Source: Caldithrix abyssi DSM 13497
GTDB taxonomy: Bacteria; Calditrichota; Calditrichia; Calditrichales; Calditrichaceae
Assembly (NCBI RefSeq): GCF_001886815.1
Contig: NZ_CP018099.1
Span: forward strand, 2,912,501 to 2,976,500
Length of the DNA: 64,000 nucleotides
Reading direction: 5' to 3'
Shown one piece after another: positions 45,002-56,163 of the stretch (within the stretch, counting starts at the first letter, position 1; each line of letters starts with the position of its first letter). Made by a program: the position numbers and the translations under genes. The notes beneath the pieces were generated by a model, which made no database searches, was not told the DNA's origin, and saw nothing but the letters and a program-made list of their open reading frames with translations.

Positions 45002-45456
45002 AGTGATTTACCTCTTTTTTTGAATTTTTTGCTTCTCCGGCCCTGTCATTCCAGCGGGTGCTGGAATACGTCGCGTTTGCATGAAAGGGATTCCTGCTTA
45101 CGCAGGAATGACCTGTTGGTGCATGTGCAGGGATGAAATGATGAAAGGGATTCCTGCTTGCGCAGGAATGACTGCTGACACTTGCGCAGCGATGACATGC
45201 AGGAAGGGATTCCTGCTTGCGCAGGAATGACTGCTGACACTTGCGCAGCGATGACATGCAGGAAGGGATTCCTGCTTTCGCAGGAATGACATGATGACGC
45301 TTGCGCAGGAATGACCTGTTGGTGCGTGCGCTGGAATGACAGCGAAGCCGATTTTTTTCAATCGCATCATTTTAAGATTTAAGTACACTCCGTTTATTAC
45401 GATAATTAGTTTAATTATAAAAATAAAATCGTATTTAATCAAAAAACAGTTAACGC
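45002..45456. repeat. Intergenic array of palindromic repeats (period 59-60)
   Basis: Between the divergent nfo and kinase genes lie five hairpins with eight-base arms and four-base loops. One is ATTCCAGC/GCTGGAAT at 45048-45067. Four are ATTCCTGC/GCAGGAAT at 45090-45109, 45150-45169, 45209-45228 and 45268-45287. Two half-sites follow up to about 45340. Starts are 59-60 bases apart, and the sequence between copies three and four repeats that between two and three almost exactly. The type resembles REP or dRS-like dispersed repeats (GGATTCCTGC...GCAGGAATGAC). The last 100 bases before the kinase gene are AT-rich and should hold its promoter. Confidence 0.9.
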
Positions 45457-47895
<2,439 letters not shown>

Positions 47896-47963
47896 CGTGT
47901 CTTCGCTGATTTAGTGGTACGGAAAGAGGGCTGAATGTTCTACAAAAGTCCGCAAAGCGAGGT

Positions 47964-48308
47964 TTATTCTAAAAAGCGCTTTTCAAGTAAAAAATCGATT
48001 AGCTTTTGCAAGGTATCGCCTTTCAAGTTTTGAAAGGCCGGCATAAATAAAGCGCCTTCGCGAATAACTTTTTCAACTTCCGCGCGCTTCAGTGTTACAT
48101 CGGCCAGATCGGGATACAGCAGGTTGGGCGATTGACCGCTTTTTCCATGACAATGAGAACAGGCCTCATAGTAAATCACCGCCGGATCATCGGTCTGGGG
48201 ACGATAATTACTACTCTGCACATTGGTCAAAAAATAGATGCTGAAAACAATGGTTAGCAAAACAAAACCAATAAAGGGATACCAGCGTCTCATTTGAGAA
48301 AATGTCAT
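47964..48308 (-). CDS. Membrane-anchored monohaem cytochrome c
   Basis: Small c-type cytochrome, 114 residues. A signal anchor (about 10-28) is followed by one haem motif CSHCH at 50-54 and a likely distal ligand Met89 in LFMPAF, the layout of class I cytochromes. It would carry electrons on the periplasmic face of the inner membrane. It is the last gene of the minus-strand string and starts two bases after the deacetylase gene, so it is co-transcribed with genes of unrelated function. Its redox partner is not in the window; the polyferredoxin at 7378-9342 is too far away to link by position. Confidence 0.9.
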   Translation of the reverse strand: MTFSQMRRWYPFIGFVLLTIVFSIYFLTNVQSSNYRPQTDDPAVIYYEACSHCHGKSGQSPNLLYPDLADVTLKRAEVEKVIREGALFMPAFQNLKGDTLQKLIDFLLEKRFLE

Positions 48309-48310
48309 AG

Positions 48311-49108
48311 CTAAACATCTTTCGTTTTAAAGACCTTTTGCCATAATACCGTGGCCATGCTTCCCTGCTGAATGAGCCAATCGCGATAGGCGTAAATCGA
48401 GTTAAAATCGGCCGTCAGTTTTTTGCGCACCGTGCGCATGGAATCGGAACGATAAATATTGAAACGGCGCAGGGCCATGACAGAAAGTCCGTCCAGGCTG
48501 GCAAGGCTTCGGTAAAAAATGGAGCCTACGCCAAACCGATAGCCGGCATTGCGGCTTAATGCCAGAATTTGGCGATTAAACTGACCAAAGGGATAACTGA
48601 TAGACACCACGGGCTTTTGCGCAATCTGCTCCAGTATTATTTTACTACGTTTTAATTCGTCTTCGCACTGGCGGAGCGGCATGGCTTTGAAAGACCTGTG
48701 CGAGGCGCCATGGGAGCCAATCTCAAAACCGCTATCCGCTAAAAACTTCAGCTCTTGCGCGTTAAGGTGAACGTATTTTTTGCCGCCGAACTGAACGTCC
48801 CAGTCGTTACTCTTACCGATATAATCTGTTGGAATGTACACCACGCCTTTAAAACCGCATTGCTCCATCAAGGGATAGGCTTGTTCAATAACCGAGCGGT
48901 ATCCATCGTCAAAGGTAATAATTAAGGCGCGGGGCGGAAGTTTCTCCGGCGCTTTGATCAGGTCTAAAAAGGTAACGCTTTTAAAGCCCTGTTCATGAAA
49001 GATACGCAAATCGCGTTCAAAATCATCCGGATGGCGGGCCGTAAGACCGATATCCATTCGTTTGCTGATTTTGTGATAATTTAAAATGACGATATTTTTA
49101 GTTTGCAT
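48311..49108 (-). CDS. Polysaccharide deacetylase (NodB-type)
   Basis: Metal-dependent carbohydrate esterase of family CE4. The catalytic/metal motif ITFDDGY with Asp67 and Asp68 and the zinc-binding GSHGASH with His133 and His137 are intact; SYPFGQF is the expected third motif. There is no signal peptide, and the N-terminus begins directly with a strand (IVILNYHKIS), so export is uncertain. Family members remove acetyl groups from peptidoglycan, chitin or exopolysaccharide GlcNAc, which fits the envelope genes elsewhere in the window. It lies seven bases after the Ald/PNT-like gene and two before the cytochrome gene. Confidence 0.9.
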   Translation of the reverse strand: MQTKNIVILNYHKISKRMDIGLTARHPDDFERDLRIFHEQGFKSVTFLDLIKAPEKLPPRALIITFDDGYRSVIEQAYPLMEQCGFKGVVYIPTDYIGKSNDWDVQFGGKKYVHLNAQELKFLADSGFEIGSHGASHRSFKAMPLRQCEDELKRSKIILEQIAQKPVVSISYPFGQFNRQILALSRNAGYRFGVGSIFYRSLASLDGLSVMALRRFNIYRSDSMRTVRKKLTADFNSIYAYRDWLIQQGSMATVLWQKVFKTKDV

Positions 49109-49115
49109 CTTTTAA

Positions 49116-50240
49116 TCAGATGTTAAGTTCCAAGAGTTCAAAAATGTTGTAAAAATCCTGATTGTAGTAATCGGCCACCATGCGATTGGTTATTTTGCCT
49201 TTGTAAATACCGATGGCCGGCACCAGGCCGGGTTCTTCCAGGAGGGCGTCTTTAAGCTCTTTTAAAGCCAGAACTTTAATGTAAGGGAGTAATTTTTTGG
49301 TCAGCACACGGCTGGCAGTCTGCGGCACCAGCGCGCCAATATTGGGCACACAATAGTGCACCACGCCTTCCACGATAAATGTAGGCTGATCGTGGTTGGT
49401 CAGATGCGAGGTTTCCACCACATGGGCTTCGGCCACGGAAATATCGATCAACACACTGCCTTTTTCCATCAGCCGGATCATATCGCGCGTAATCTTTATG
49501 TCGAATTCGCGTTTTAAGGAATGAATGGCCACCACCAATACGTCGGTTTGAGGCAACAACTCCCTCAGTAAGTCATCATTATATGCCTGAATGTGAATCT
49601 GGGGCACCTCTTTATGCGCCTCTTCTATTTTTTCCGGTTTTAAGGTCAGTAAATTGACTTTTACGCCCAGATCGTGGGCTATGGCGGCAACGGTTCGTCC
49701 AACGGTTCCGGCGCCCACAATGGTCATAGTGGAGGGGCGCGAGAACTCGGTGCCGGTTAGCAGTTTTCCCTTGCCGCCTTCGGGCGTGGTTAACAACATG
49801 GCCGAAAGAAACACCGCCATTTTCCCGGCGATCTCACTCATCCCAACCAGCAGCGGGTATTTTCCATCTGCATCCTGCAAAAGCTCGGCGCTGATAAAGG
49901 TGCTTTTGGTGTTAACCAGGGCCGTCAGACGATCGGCCTGATGTATTAAATTCATGAACGAAAGTAAAATATGATCGGCGGTTAACAGTTCAAATTGAAC
50001 CGGATGCGGCGGCTGCACCTGAATAATCAATTGAGCCTTACTAAACACTTTTTCCATGGTGGGCAAAATAATGGCGCCGGCTCTTTCGTACTGCAAGTCA
50101 TCAAATCCACAGCTTTCGCCTGCTCCGTTTTCTACGTAAACCGTTAAACCGTTTCGCGTTAATACGCCCACGCCTTCGGGGGTGATCATCACCCGACTTT
50201 CGTAAGGCTTGAGTTCTTTGACAATACCAATATTAAGCAT
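49116..50240 (-). CDS. Alanine dehydrogenase/PNT-family protein with altered catalytic residues
   Basis: NAD(H)-binding protein of the Ald/transhydrogenase-alpha family, 374 residues. The C-terminal half is Ald-like: GAGTVGRTVA Rossmann motif near 177, LTNHDQPTF and EGVVHYCVPNIGALVPQTA. In the N-terminal half the Ald active-site Lys motif (VKEP) is VQPP at 75-78 and the His of YLHL is Asn97 (FMNLI). The VQPP form is closer to transhydrogenase alpha subunits, yet there is no membrane part. It may be a dehydrogenase of another amino or oxo acid, or not an enzyme. Its start overlaps the M16 gene by eight bases, so translation is coupled. Confidence 0.75.
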   Translation of the reverse strand: MLNIGIVKELKPYESRVMITPEGVGVLTRNGLTVYVENGAGESCGFDDLQYERAGAIILPTMEKVFSKAQLIIQVQPPHPVQFELLTADHILLSFMNLIHQADRLTALVNTKSTFISAELLQDADGKYPLLVGMSEIAGKMAVFLSAMLLTTPEGGKGKLLTGTEFSRPSTMTIVGAGTVGRTVAAIAHDLGVKVNLLTLKPEKIEEAHKEVPQIHIQAYNDDLLRELLPQTDVLVVAIHSLKREFDIKITRDMIRLMEKGSVLIDISVAEAHVVETSHLTNHDQPTFIVEGVVHYCVPNIGALVPQTASRVLTKKLLPYIKVLALKELKDALLEEPGLVPAIGIYKGKITNRMVADYYNQDFYNIFELLELNI

Positions 50241-51465
50241 GACCGACCATTTGTATTACATTTAACTTATCAACATTAATTATTTTTTGCGCCACTTCAA
50301 AAATTTTTTTCTCATCCAGCGCGTAAATCATCTCGATTGATTCTTCCAGCGGCACCTGTTTTCCGAAATAGATTTCATTTTTAGCCAGACGACTCATGCG
50401 GTGCGCTGTGTTTTCCAGCCCCAGAAGCAATTGTCCCTTCAATTGTTCTTGCAGCCTTTTTACCATTGTACGGCTGATTTCTTTTTCGGTTACTTTTGCG
50501 ATTTCCTTAAATAACAATTTTAAGGCCTTGCCTCGCTTTGCCGGATCGGTTCCCAGATAAAAACTGAATATACCGGTATCCATAAAAAAGTCAAGCGCAG
50601 AGTAGACCATATAAGCCAGCCCGTGTTTTTCGCGAATGGTCTGAAAAACTCTGGAACTCATTCCCCCGCCCAGATAGGCGTTTAAAGCATGCAGGGCAAA
50701 TCGATCTTCCGAAGCGTAAGGAAGCGCTTCCAGACCGACGACAATATGCGCCTGGTTAAATGGTTCGTTTATTTCCAGATTAACTTTTTCTGCCGCTCTG
50801 GGCCTGACCGGCGCGGGGCGCTGGCCGTGCCGCTCAAAATGGAAGTGCTTTTCAACCAGCTTTAAGAGGCGATCGTGTTTTAAATTGCCGGCGGCGCTGA
50901 TGATGATATTTTCGGGCAGGTAAAATTGTTCCATAAATTCACGCACCGTTCGAAGATCGAACCGCCGCACCGTTTCCGGTTTCCCCAATATGGGAAAGCC
51001 CAGCGGATGGTTCGGAAAAAGCTTTTCCTGAAAGACGTCGTACAGATATTCTTCGGGCGTGTCTTTAACGGCATGGATCTCTTCGATGACCACCTGTTTC
51101 TCTTTTTCGATATCCGCTTCTTTCAAAAGTGGATTACAAACCAGATCGCCCAGAACATCCACGCACACCGGCAAATGTTCATCCAGCGCAAGCGTGTAAA
51201 AGTGGGTTACTTCTTTACTGGTGTAAGCGTTTAAACTGCCGCCCAGTTCTTCGAGCGCACGGGCAATTTGCAGGCCTCTGCGTTTTTTAGTGCCTTTAAA
51301 AACAAGATGCTCAATGAAATGGGCAATACCGTTGTTTTGCTCGTTTTCGTAACGCGACCCGGCCCGGATCCAGACGCCTAAAGAAATGGACCGCACCGTT
51401 GGCAAGCGTTCGCTTATCACGGTCAGTCCATTATTTAAGATGGTCTTTTCAATGTATTGATCCAT
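50233..51465 (-). CDS. M16-family zinc metalloprotease
   Basis: Peptidase of the insulinase/processing-peptidase family, 410 residues. The inverted zinc motif HFIEH lies at 49-53 with the third ligand Glu in the EEIHAVKDTPEE region (about 125-135). The C-terminal half has the substrate-binding GGGMSSRVFQTIREKHGLAYMV. Single-chain bacterial homologues of this size (PqqL/YmxG type) often follow pnp, as here, eight bases away. There is no signal peptide, so it is probably cytoplasmic. It may clear short peptides or presequence-like fragments. It overlaps the Ald-like gene by eight bases. Confidence 0.93.
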   Translation of the reverse strand: MDQYIEKTILNNGLTVISERLPTVRSISLGVWIRAGSRYENEQNNGIAHFIEHLVFKGTKKRRGLQIARALEELGGSLNAYTSKEVTHFYTLALDEHLPVCVDVLGDLVCNPLLKEADIEKEKQVVIEEIHAVKDTPEEYLYDVFQEKLFPNHPLGFPILGKPETVRRFDLRTVREFMEQFYLPENIIISAAGNLKHDRLLKLVEKHFHFERHGQRPAPVRPRAAEKVNLEINEPFNQAHIVVGLEALPYASEDRFALHALNAYLGGGMSSRVFQTIREKHGLAYMVYSALDFFMDTGIFSFYLGTDPAKRGKALKLLFKEIAKVTEKEISRTMVKRLQEQLKGQLLLGLENTAHRMSRLAKNEIYFGKQVPLEESIEMIYALDEKKIFEVAQKIINVDKLNVIQMVGHA

Positions 51466-51473
51466 AGGCAGGA

Positions 51474-53597
51474 TCAGATACCCTTTTTGTAAGTTGGGCG
51501 ACCTGTTTTTAATTTACGGCGCAAAAAGGCTTTGCGGCTGAGGGCGATTTTTCCGTTGGGCTCGATGCGCGTTATCACCACATCGATCTCGTCGCCTTCT
51601 TTAACCACATCGGTCACCTTGTTGGTGCGCTGCACATCCAGCTCAGAAATATGCACCATTCCTTCGCGGCCGGGCAAAAATTCCACAAAGCAGCCAAAAT
51701 CTTTCACGCGCTTAACAATGCCCCGGTAAGCCTTGCCCAAAACCGGCTCTTCGGTCATGGATTCGATGATGCGTTGCGCCTTGTAGGCGGCTTCCATATC
51801 GGGCGAAGCGACGGTTACCTTTCCGTCTTCGTCGATATTGATGTCGATTTCACTGCCGGCATCTTCAATAATACCGCGAATCGTTTTACCGCCCGGGCCA
51901 ATGATCAATCCGATTTTATCCACCGGCACATGAAATTCGATGATCTTTGGCGCCCAGGGGCTGATCTCGTCGCGCGGTTTGTCGATGGCTTCGTTCATCT
52001 TTTCCATGATGTGCATGCGCCCTTCGCGCGCCTGCTGCAATGCGCGAGCCATAATTTCCTGAGAAATACCGCCAATTTTGATATCCATCTGAACGGCGGT
52101 TACGCCTTTGCTCGTTCCGGCTACTTTAAAATCCATGTCGCCCAGATGGTCTTCATCGCCCAGAATATCGGACAGAATGGCGATTTTGTCATCTTCTTTG
52201 ATTAAGCCCATGGCAATACCGGCAACCGCGCTTTTAATAGGAACGCCCGCTGCCATCAGAGCCATGGACCCCGCGCAAACCGTAGCCATGGATGAAGAGC
52301 CGTTCGATTCGAGGACCTCGGACACCACGCGAATGGTGTACGGAAACTCTTCGGCTTCCGGAATCACCGGTTTTAACGCCCGCTCAGCCAGATTGCCATG
52401 CCCTACTTCGCGACGGCTAACGCCGCGGATTGGTTTGGCCTCGCCCGTGCTAAAAGGCGGAAAGTTATAGTGCAACAAATAGCGTTTACTCGATTCGCCT
52501 TCCAGCGCTTCCACAATTTGTTCGTCCGACTTCGTACCCAGGGTAACCACGCCCAGAGCCTGAGTTTGCCCGCGCGTAAACAGGGCCGAACCGTGCGTGC
52601 GCGGCAGCAGGTCAACCTCGCATGAAATAGGACGAATATCCACATAACCGCGACCGTCCAATCGGCGTTGTTCGTTGAGCACCATTTCACGCATCAACTG
52701 TTTTTCAAGGTCATGCAGCACCGTGGCGATCAGACGCTCGCTTTCCGGATATTCTTCCTGCAGTTGTTCGATGATCTCTTCTTTAATCGCCTTCAGCGCT
52801 TTTTGCCGTTCGATTTTTTCTCCAATGCGAATGGCCTCTTTAACGCGTTCTACCGCCAGCTCCGTTACCTTTTCTTCCAGGCCTTCCGGAAACTCCAGCT
52901 CAGGAACTTCGCGTTTGACAACGTTCAGTTCTGCGGCGATCTCTTTTTGCAGTGCAATAATTTTCTTGATGGCTTCATGGGCGTGCGTAATCGCCTCCAG
53001 GATAAAGTCTTCCGGGACTTCTTTGCCTTCGCCTTCCACCATCATAATGGACTCTTCCGAGCCGGCCACCACCAGTTCCAATTGTGAATTTTCGATTTGA
53101 TCAATGGTTGGATTGATCACGTACGAATCGTCCAGTTTGCAAACGCGCACCGTGGCAATGGGGCCTTCAAACGGGATATCCGAAAAGACCAGCGCGGCCG
53201 AGGCTCCAATGCCAGCCAGCACATCCGGCTCGTTTTCGCGATCCATGGAAAGCACCGAAGCGATGATCTGTGTTTCGTAGAAGAAATTGTCCGGGAATAG
53301 CGGACGGATGGGACGATCGATCAGGCGGGCCGAAAGAATCTCTTTTTCGCTGGGCCGGCCTTCACGTTTAATGAAACCGCCGGGAATTTTTCCGGCGGCA
53401 AACATCTTTTCCCGATATTCCACCGTTAAAGGCATAAAATCGCGCTGTTCAGTCATTTCGTCATTGGCGACCACTGTGACTAAAACCATGGTGTCGCCAT
53501 AGCGCACCAGCGCCGATCCATGGGCCTGTTTGGCAAGCTTCCCTGTTTCAATGGTCAGGTCTTGCCCATTCAATTCGATTGATTTCTTGATGTACAT
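51474..53597 (-). CDS. pnp: Polynucleotide phosphorylase
   Basis: Phosphorolytic 3'-5' exoribonuclease of RNA turnover. Two RNase PH-like domains (about 10-215 and 315-545) are separated by a helical domain. The second holds FPPFSTGE, GRREVGHGNLAERAL and SDILGDEDHLGDMDFKVAG with catalytic Asp residues. A KH domain (VDKIGLIIGPGGKTIRGI) and an S1 domain (GIVKRVKDFGCFVEFLPG) end the protein. Length (707) is normal. GGAGG precedes the ATG. It follows rpsO by 24 bases, the common rpsO-pnp order, and is read with the nusA-infB string upstream. Confidence 0.98.
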   Translation of the reverse strand: MYIKKSIELNGQDLTIETGKLAKQAHGSALVRYGDTMVLVTVVANDEMTEQRDFMPLTVEYREKMFAAGKIPGGFIKREGRPSEKEILSARLIDRPIRPLFPDNFFYETQIIASVLSMDRENEPDVLAGIGASAALVFSDIPFEGPIATVRVCKLDDSYVINPTIDQIENSQLELVVAGSEESIMMVEGEGKEVPEDFILEAITHAHEAIKKIIALQKEIAAELNVVKREVPELEFPEGLEEKVTELAVERVKEAIRIGEKIERQKALKAIKEEIIEQLQEEYPESERLIATVLHDLEKQLMREMVLNEQRRLDGRGYVDIRPISCEVDLLPRTHGSALFTRGQTQALGVVTLGTKSDEQIVEALEGESSKRYLLHYNFPPFSTGEAKPIRGVSRREVGHGNLAERALKPVIPEAEEFPYTIRVVSEVLESNGSSSMATVCAGSMALMAAGVPIKSAVAGIAMGLIKEDDKIAILSDILGDEDHLGDMDFKVAGTSKGVTAVQMDIKIGGISQEIMARALQQAREGRMHIMEKMNEAIDKPRDEISPWAPKIIEFHVPVDKIGLIIGPGGKTIRGIIEDAGSEIDINIDEDGKVTVASPDMEAAYKAQRIIESMTEEPVLGKAYRGIVKRVKDFGCFVEFLPGREGMVHISELDVQRTNKVTDVVKEGDEIDVVITRIEPNGKIALSRKAFLRRKLKTGRPTYKKGI

Positions 53598-53621
53598 TCA
53601 TTCCTCCGGGAAACAGCGATG

Positions 53622-53891
53622 TTAACGTCTGATTCCTAATTCTTTGATTACCTTACGATAACGGTTAATGTCTTTTTTGATCAGGTAGTTTAACAAGCGA
53701 CGCCGTTGACCAACCAGTTTCAACAATCCCCGGCGCGAATGATGGTCTTTTTTGTGAGTGCGCAGGTGGTCTGTCAGGTAGTTGATCCTGGCGGTTAATA
53801 AAGCGATCTGAACTTCGGTTTTACCTGTATCCTGTGCAGATTCGCCAAACTTGGTGATGATGTTGCTTTTGTCATCTTTGGTTAAAGCCAT
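53622..53891 (-). CDS. rpsO: 30S ribosomal protein S15
   Basis: Primary 16S rRNA-binding protein of the small-subunit platform, 89 residues, full length. The signatures [33 protein letters not shown] and [12 protein letters not shown] are those of S15. It is twelve bases after ribF and 24 before pnp, the conserved truB-ribF-rpsO-pnp order. S15 commonly represses its own message through a 5' structure; the short spacing leaves no large leader here, so such control would have to lie in the ribF end. Confidence 0.98.
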   Translation of the reverse strand: MALTKDDKSNIITKFGESAQDTGKTEVQIALLTARINYLTDHLRTHKKDHHSRRGLLKLVGQRRRLLNYLIKKDINRYRKVIKELGIRR

Positions 53892-53903
53892 TGAAAACCT
53901 CCA

Positions 53904-54824
53904 TTATATTTTCAGACTTTGTTCTCGGTCTATTAATAGTTGCTTTTTTAATTCTTCCAAATTCTCAAATTTTCTTTCGTCTCTCAGGCGTTTTTTGAAA
54001 AACACCGTAATCTCTTTTCCGTAAATGTCCTGCGAAAAATCATGAATATGAACTTCAACCGTTCTTTGCGTGGAATGGTTTACGGTCGGCCGAAAGCCAA
54101 TATTCAACATTCCGCGATACATCCGATCGATAACTTTTACGTCAACAGCATACACGCCGTCTTTCGGTAAAAGCTTTGCAGAATCATTAATATAAAGATT
54201 TGCAGTGGGAAATTCTAATTTTTTACCAACCAGCCTTCCTTTTACCACCTTTCCCTTCAATTCGTAAAGATGCCCTAACAGCTCCGCAGCCTTTTTCACA
54301 TCGCCTTCCAGTAACAAGCGGCGAATGGTAGAGCTTTTAACGATATGTTCTCCCGTGACCAGCGGTTCCACCTTAAGCACATCAAAATGGAGCTGACGGC
54401 CAAGACGTTTTAAGTTTTCAAACGTTCCCTCACGCCCTTTGCCGAATCCATGATCATACCCCACCACCAGTAAGCGCATGCGCAGTTTGTTTAACAGAAT
54501 TTCATCCACAAAGGCCTGATAGCTCATTGCGGCCAGCGCCTGATTAAACTCCAGCACGCCTACACAATCCAGATCAAACATTTTGAGCAAGTCCAGTTTT
54601 TCATCGAGCGTGGTAAGCAGTTTCACTTTTTCCGCTCCGCCGAAAAAGAGCCGCGGATGAGGATCAAACGTCAGCAAAATCGATTTTAAACCGCGTTTAC
54701 GGGCTTCTTCAATCAAGCGTTCGATCAACATGTGGTGTCCCCTGTGCACGCCGTCAAAGGTGCCCATGGTCACGGCGCAATCACCAATGCTATGTATTTG
54801 TTCAAGCCCTTTTATGATCTTCAT
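53904..54824 (-). CDS. ribF: Bifunctional riboflavin kinase/FAD synthetase
   Basis: Makes FMN and then FAD from riboflavin. The N-terminal adenylyltransferase domain has TMGTFDGVHRGHH near 20-32 and a later SSTIRRLLLEGDV; the C-terminal flavokinase domain has VVKGRLVGKKLEFPTANLY and the VEVHIHDFSQDIYG strand. The start is set at the ATG at 54824 (MKIIKGLEQI), giving about 306 residues, the family norm; a longer frame to 54866 reads back into truB. The gene overlaps the end of truB by 23 bases and lies twelve before rpsO, so it is co-expressed with the translation genes. Confidence 0.96.
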   Translation of the reverse strand: MKIIKGLEQIHSIGDCAVTMGTFDGVHRGHHMLIERLIEEARKRGLKSILLTFDPHPRLFFGGAEKVKLLTTLDEKLDLLKMFDLDCVGVLEFNQALAAMSYQAFVDEILLNKLRMRLLVVGYDHGFGKGREGTFENLKRLGRQLHFDVLKVEPLVTGEHIVKSSTIRRLLLEGDVKKAAELLGHLYELKGKVVKGRLVGKKLEFPTANLYINDSAKLLPKDGVYAVDVKVIDRMYRGMLNIGFRPTVNHSTQRTVEVHIHDFSQDIYGKEITVFFKKRLRDERKFENLEELKKQLLIDREQSLKI

Positions 54825-55539
54825 CGCCCTGCCCGACGGTTTGCTTCCAATTTTCAATGAACGCATTCAATTCAAAACTCTCTTCAAGGCAAAACGCGCC
54901 GATTTTGGTGCGCGCCAGTTCGGCCAGCATGGCGCCCACGCCTAACTTCTGCCCCAGGTCGTGCGCATAGGTGCGAATGTAAGTTCCTTTGGAAACCGTT
55001 AATTCCACTTCAACCAGCGGCGGCTGCCAGCTCAGCATTTTTGCCTGATGAATCACCACCTTTTGCGGCTCACGCTCTACTTCTTTGCCTTTGCGGGCCA
55101 GTTTGTACAGGGGCTGTCCCTTTATCTTTTTGGCCGAGTACATGGGCGGCACCTGTAACATTTCTCCCTGCATTTCGTTGATTACCGCCTCCACGTCCTG
55201 CCTTGTTATCATCTGCGTATCTTGTTCTTTTACGACCTTCCCCGTCACGTCATAGGTATCCGTTTCAACGCCCAGGCGAATCACAGCCCGATAGGTTTTA
55301 TCCAGATTCATGAATTGGCTCAGGGCTCTGGTGCCCCTGCCCGCGCCCACAATTAGCAGACCGGTGGCAAAGGGATCCAGGGTTCCGGCATGGCCTACTT
55401 TTTTGATTTTAAGCGCATGTCTGATCTTATTCACCACATCAAAGGATGTCCAGTCTTGCGGTTTATTGATCAGCGCGATAAAGCCCTGCCGGGCAAGACT
55501 GGCATCAATCGGATCATTCTTCTTCAGAATCTGCATCAT
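54802..55539 (-). CDS. truB: tRNA pseudouridine-55 synthase TruB
   Basis: Isomerises U55 of the tRNA T-loop to pseudouridine. GHAGTLDPFATGLL holds the catalytic Asp55; INKPQDWTSFD, YRAVIRLGVETDTYDVTG and KGTYIRTYAHDLG are further TruB motifs. Length is about 245; the C-terminal PUA-like extension seen in some family members is short or lacking. The start overlaps the end of rbfA by 26 bases and the end overlaps ribF, so the three genes are tightly coupled. Confidence 0.97.
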   Translation of the reverse strand: MMQILKKNDPIDASLARQGFIALINKPQDWTSFDVVNKIRHALKIKKVGHAGTLDPFATGLLIVGAGRGTRALSQFMNLDKTYRAVIRLGVETDTYDVTGKVVKEQDTQMITRQDVEAVINEMQGEMLQVPPMYSAKKIKGQPLYKLARKGKEVEREPQKVVIHQAKMLSWQPPLVEVELTVSKGTYIRTYAHDLGQKLGVGAMLAELARTKIGAFCLEESFELNAFIENWKQTVGQGDEDHKRA

Positions 55540-55879
55540 TCTTAATCGACTTCAATAACGAATCAATGCGCTCGGCATAATCCATGGTTTCATCGTAAAA
55601 AAAGCGCAATTCCGGTAACCAGCGGCTGGTAATAAAGGGCTTTATTTCGCTGCGAATAAACGATCGGGAGCGATTGAGCACTTCCTTTGTTTTGGCTCGC
55701 TGTTTTTCGTCGCCCAACACGGTGTAGTAAATGGTCGCTATGCGCAAATCGGGCGAAACCTTGACGCGTGTCAGGGTAACCATTCCCTTATTGGGATCAT
55801 TCAATTTAAATTCGATAACTTCGCTGACCACTCTTTTAATTAAGTCGGCGTAGCGTTTTACTCTTCTGCCTTCTGCCAT
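55514..55879 (-). CDS. rbfA: Ribosome-binding factor A
   Basis: Small KH-type factor of about 121 residues that assists late 30S maturation and 16S rRNA 5' processing. MAEGRRVKRYADLIKRVVSE, NDPNKGMVTLTRVKVSPDLR and ATIYYTVLGDE are family marks, and the C-terminal half has LPELRFFYDETMDYAERID. The start at 55879 leaves one base after the ylxP stop; a frame open further upstream overlaps ylxP and lacks RbfA likeness. It overlaps truB by 26 bases. The order infB-ylxP-rbfA-truB is widely conserved. Confidence 0.97.
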   Translation of the reverse strand: MAEGRRVKRYADLIKRVVSEVIEFKLNDPNKGMVTLTRVKVSPDLRIATIYYTVLGDEKQRAKTKEVLNRSRSFIRSEIKPFITSRWLPELRFFYDETMDYAERIDSLLKSIKNDADSEEE

Positions 55880-55880
55880 T

Positions 55881-56162
55881 TTACAAAAACTCAAAGTTAA
55901 AATTGACGATTTCGAATCCGTAGTCCGAATCCAACATTTGAAATAACTTTTGCATGGTCGTCTCCGCATTTTTATGATCGGAGCCGACCAGGGCAAAGGC
56001 CAGTTTAGCCCGCTGCCACTTGTCCTGAAAATCCACTTCGGCCACCGAAATATTGAATTTGTTGCGCGAGCGATCTTTAATGCGCTTAACGACCCCTCGC
56101 TTTTCTTTTAAAGAGGCGCTGCCGGGCACCAGAATTTCTACGGTTAACAGAGCAACGACCAT
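55881..56162 (-). CDS. ylxP: YlxP-like DUF503 protein
   Basis: Small cytoplasmic protein, 93 residues, of the DUF503 family. The N-terminal VVALLTVEILVPGSASLKEK and the central RNKFNISVAEVDFQDKWQ are characteristic. It has a ferredoxin-like alpha-beta build. Its role is not settled; its constant place between infB and rbfA in many bacteria suggests a function in ribosome maturation. It starts one base after infB and ends one base before rbfA. Confidence 0.93.
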   Translation of the reverse strand: MVVALLTVEILVPGSASLKEKRGVVKRIKDRSRNKFNISVAEVDFQDKWQRAKLAFALVGSDHKNAETTMQKLFQMLDSDYGFEIVNFNFEFL

Positions 56163-56163
56163 C

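Noticed and set aside
45040-45345. CRISPR array
   Set aside because: The repeats are short palindromes with similar, not unique, sequence between them, arms vary, and no cas genes are present. It is a hairpin repeat array.
45046-45442. Small minus-strand proteins across the repeat array
   Set aside because: The open frames are made of translated repeat units and overlap one another; there is no ribosome site or domain.
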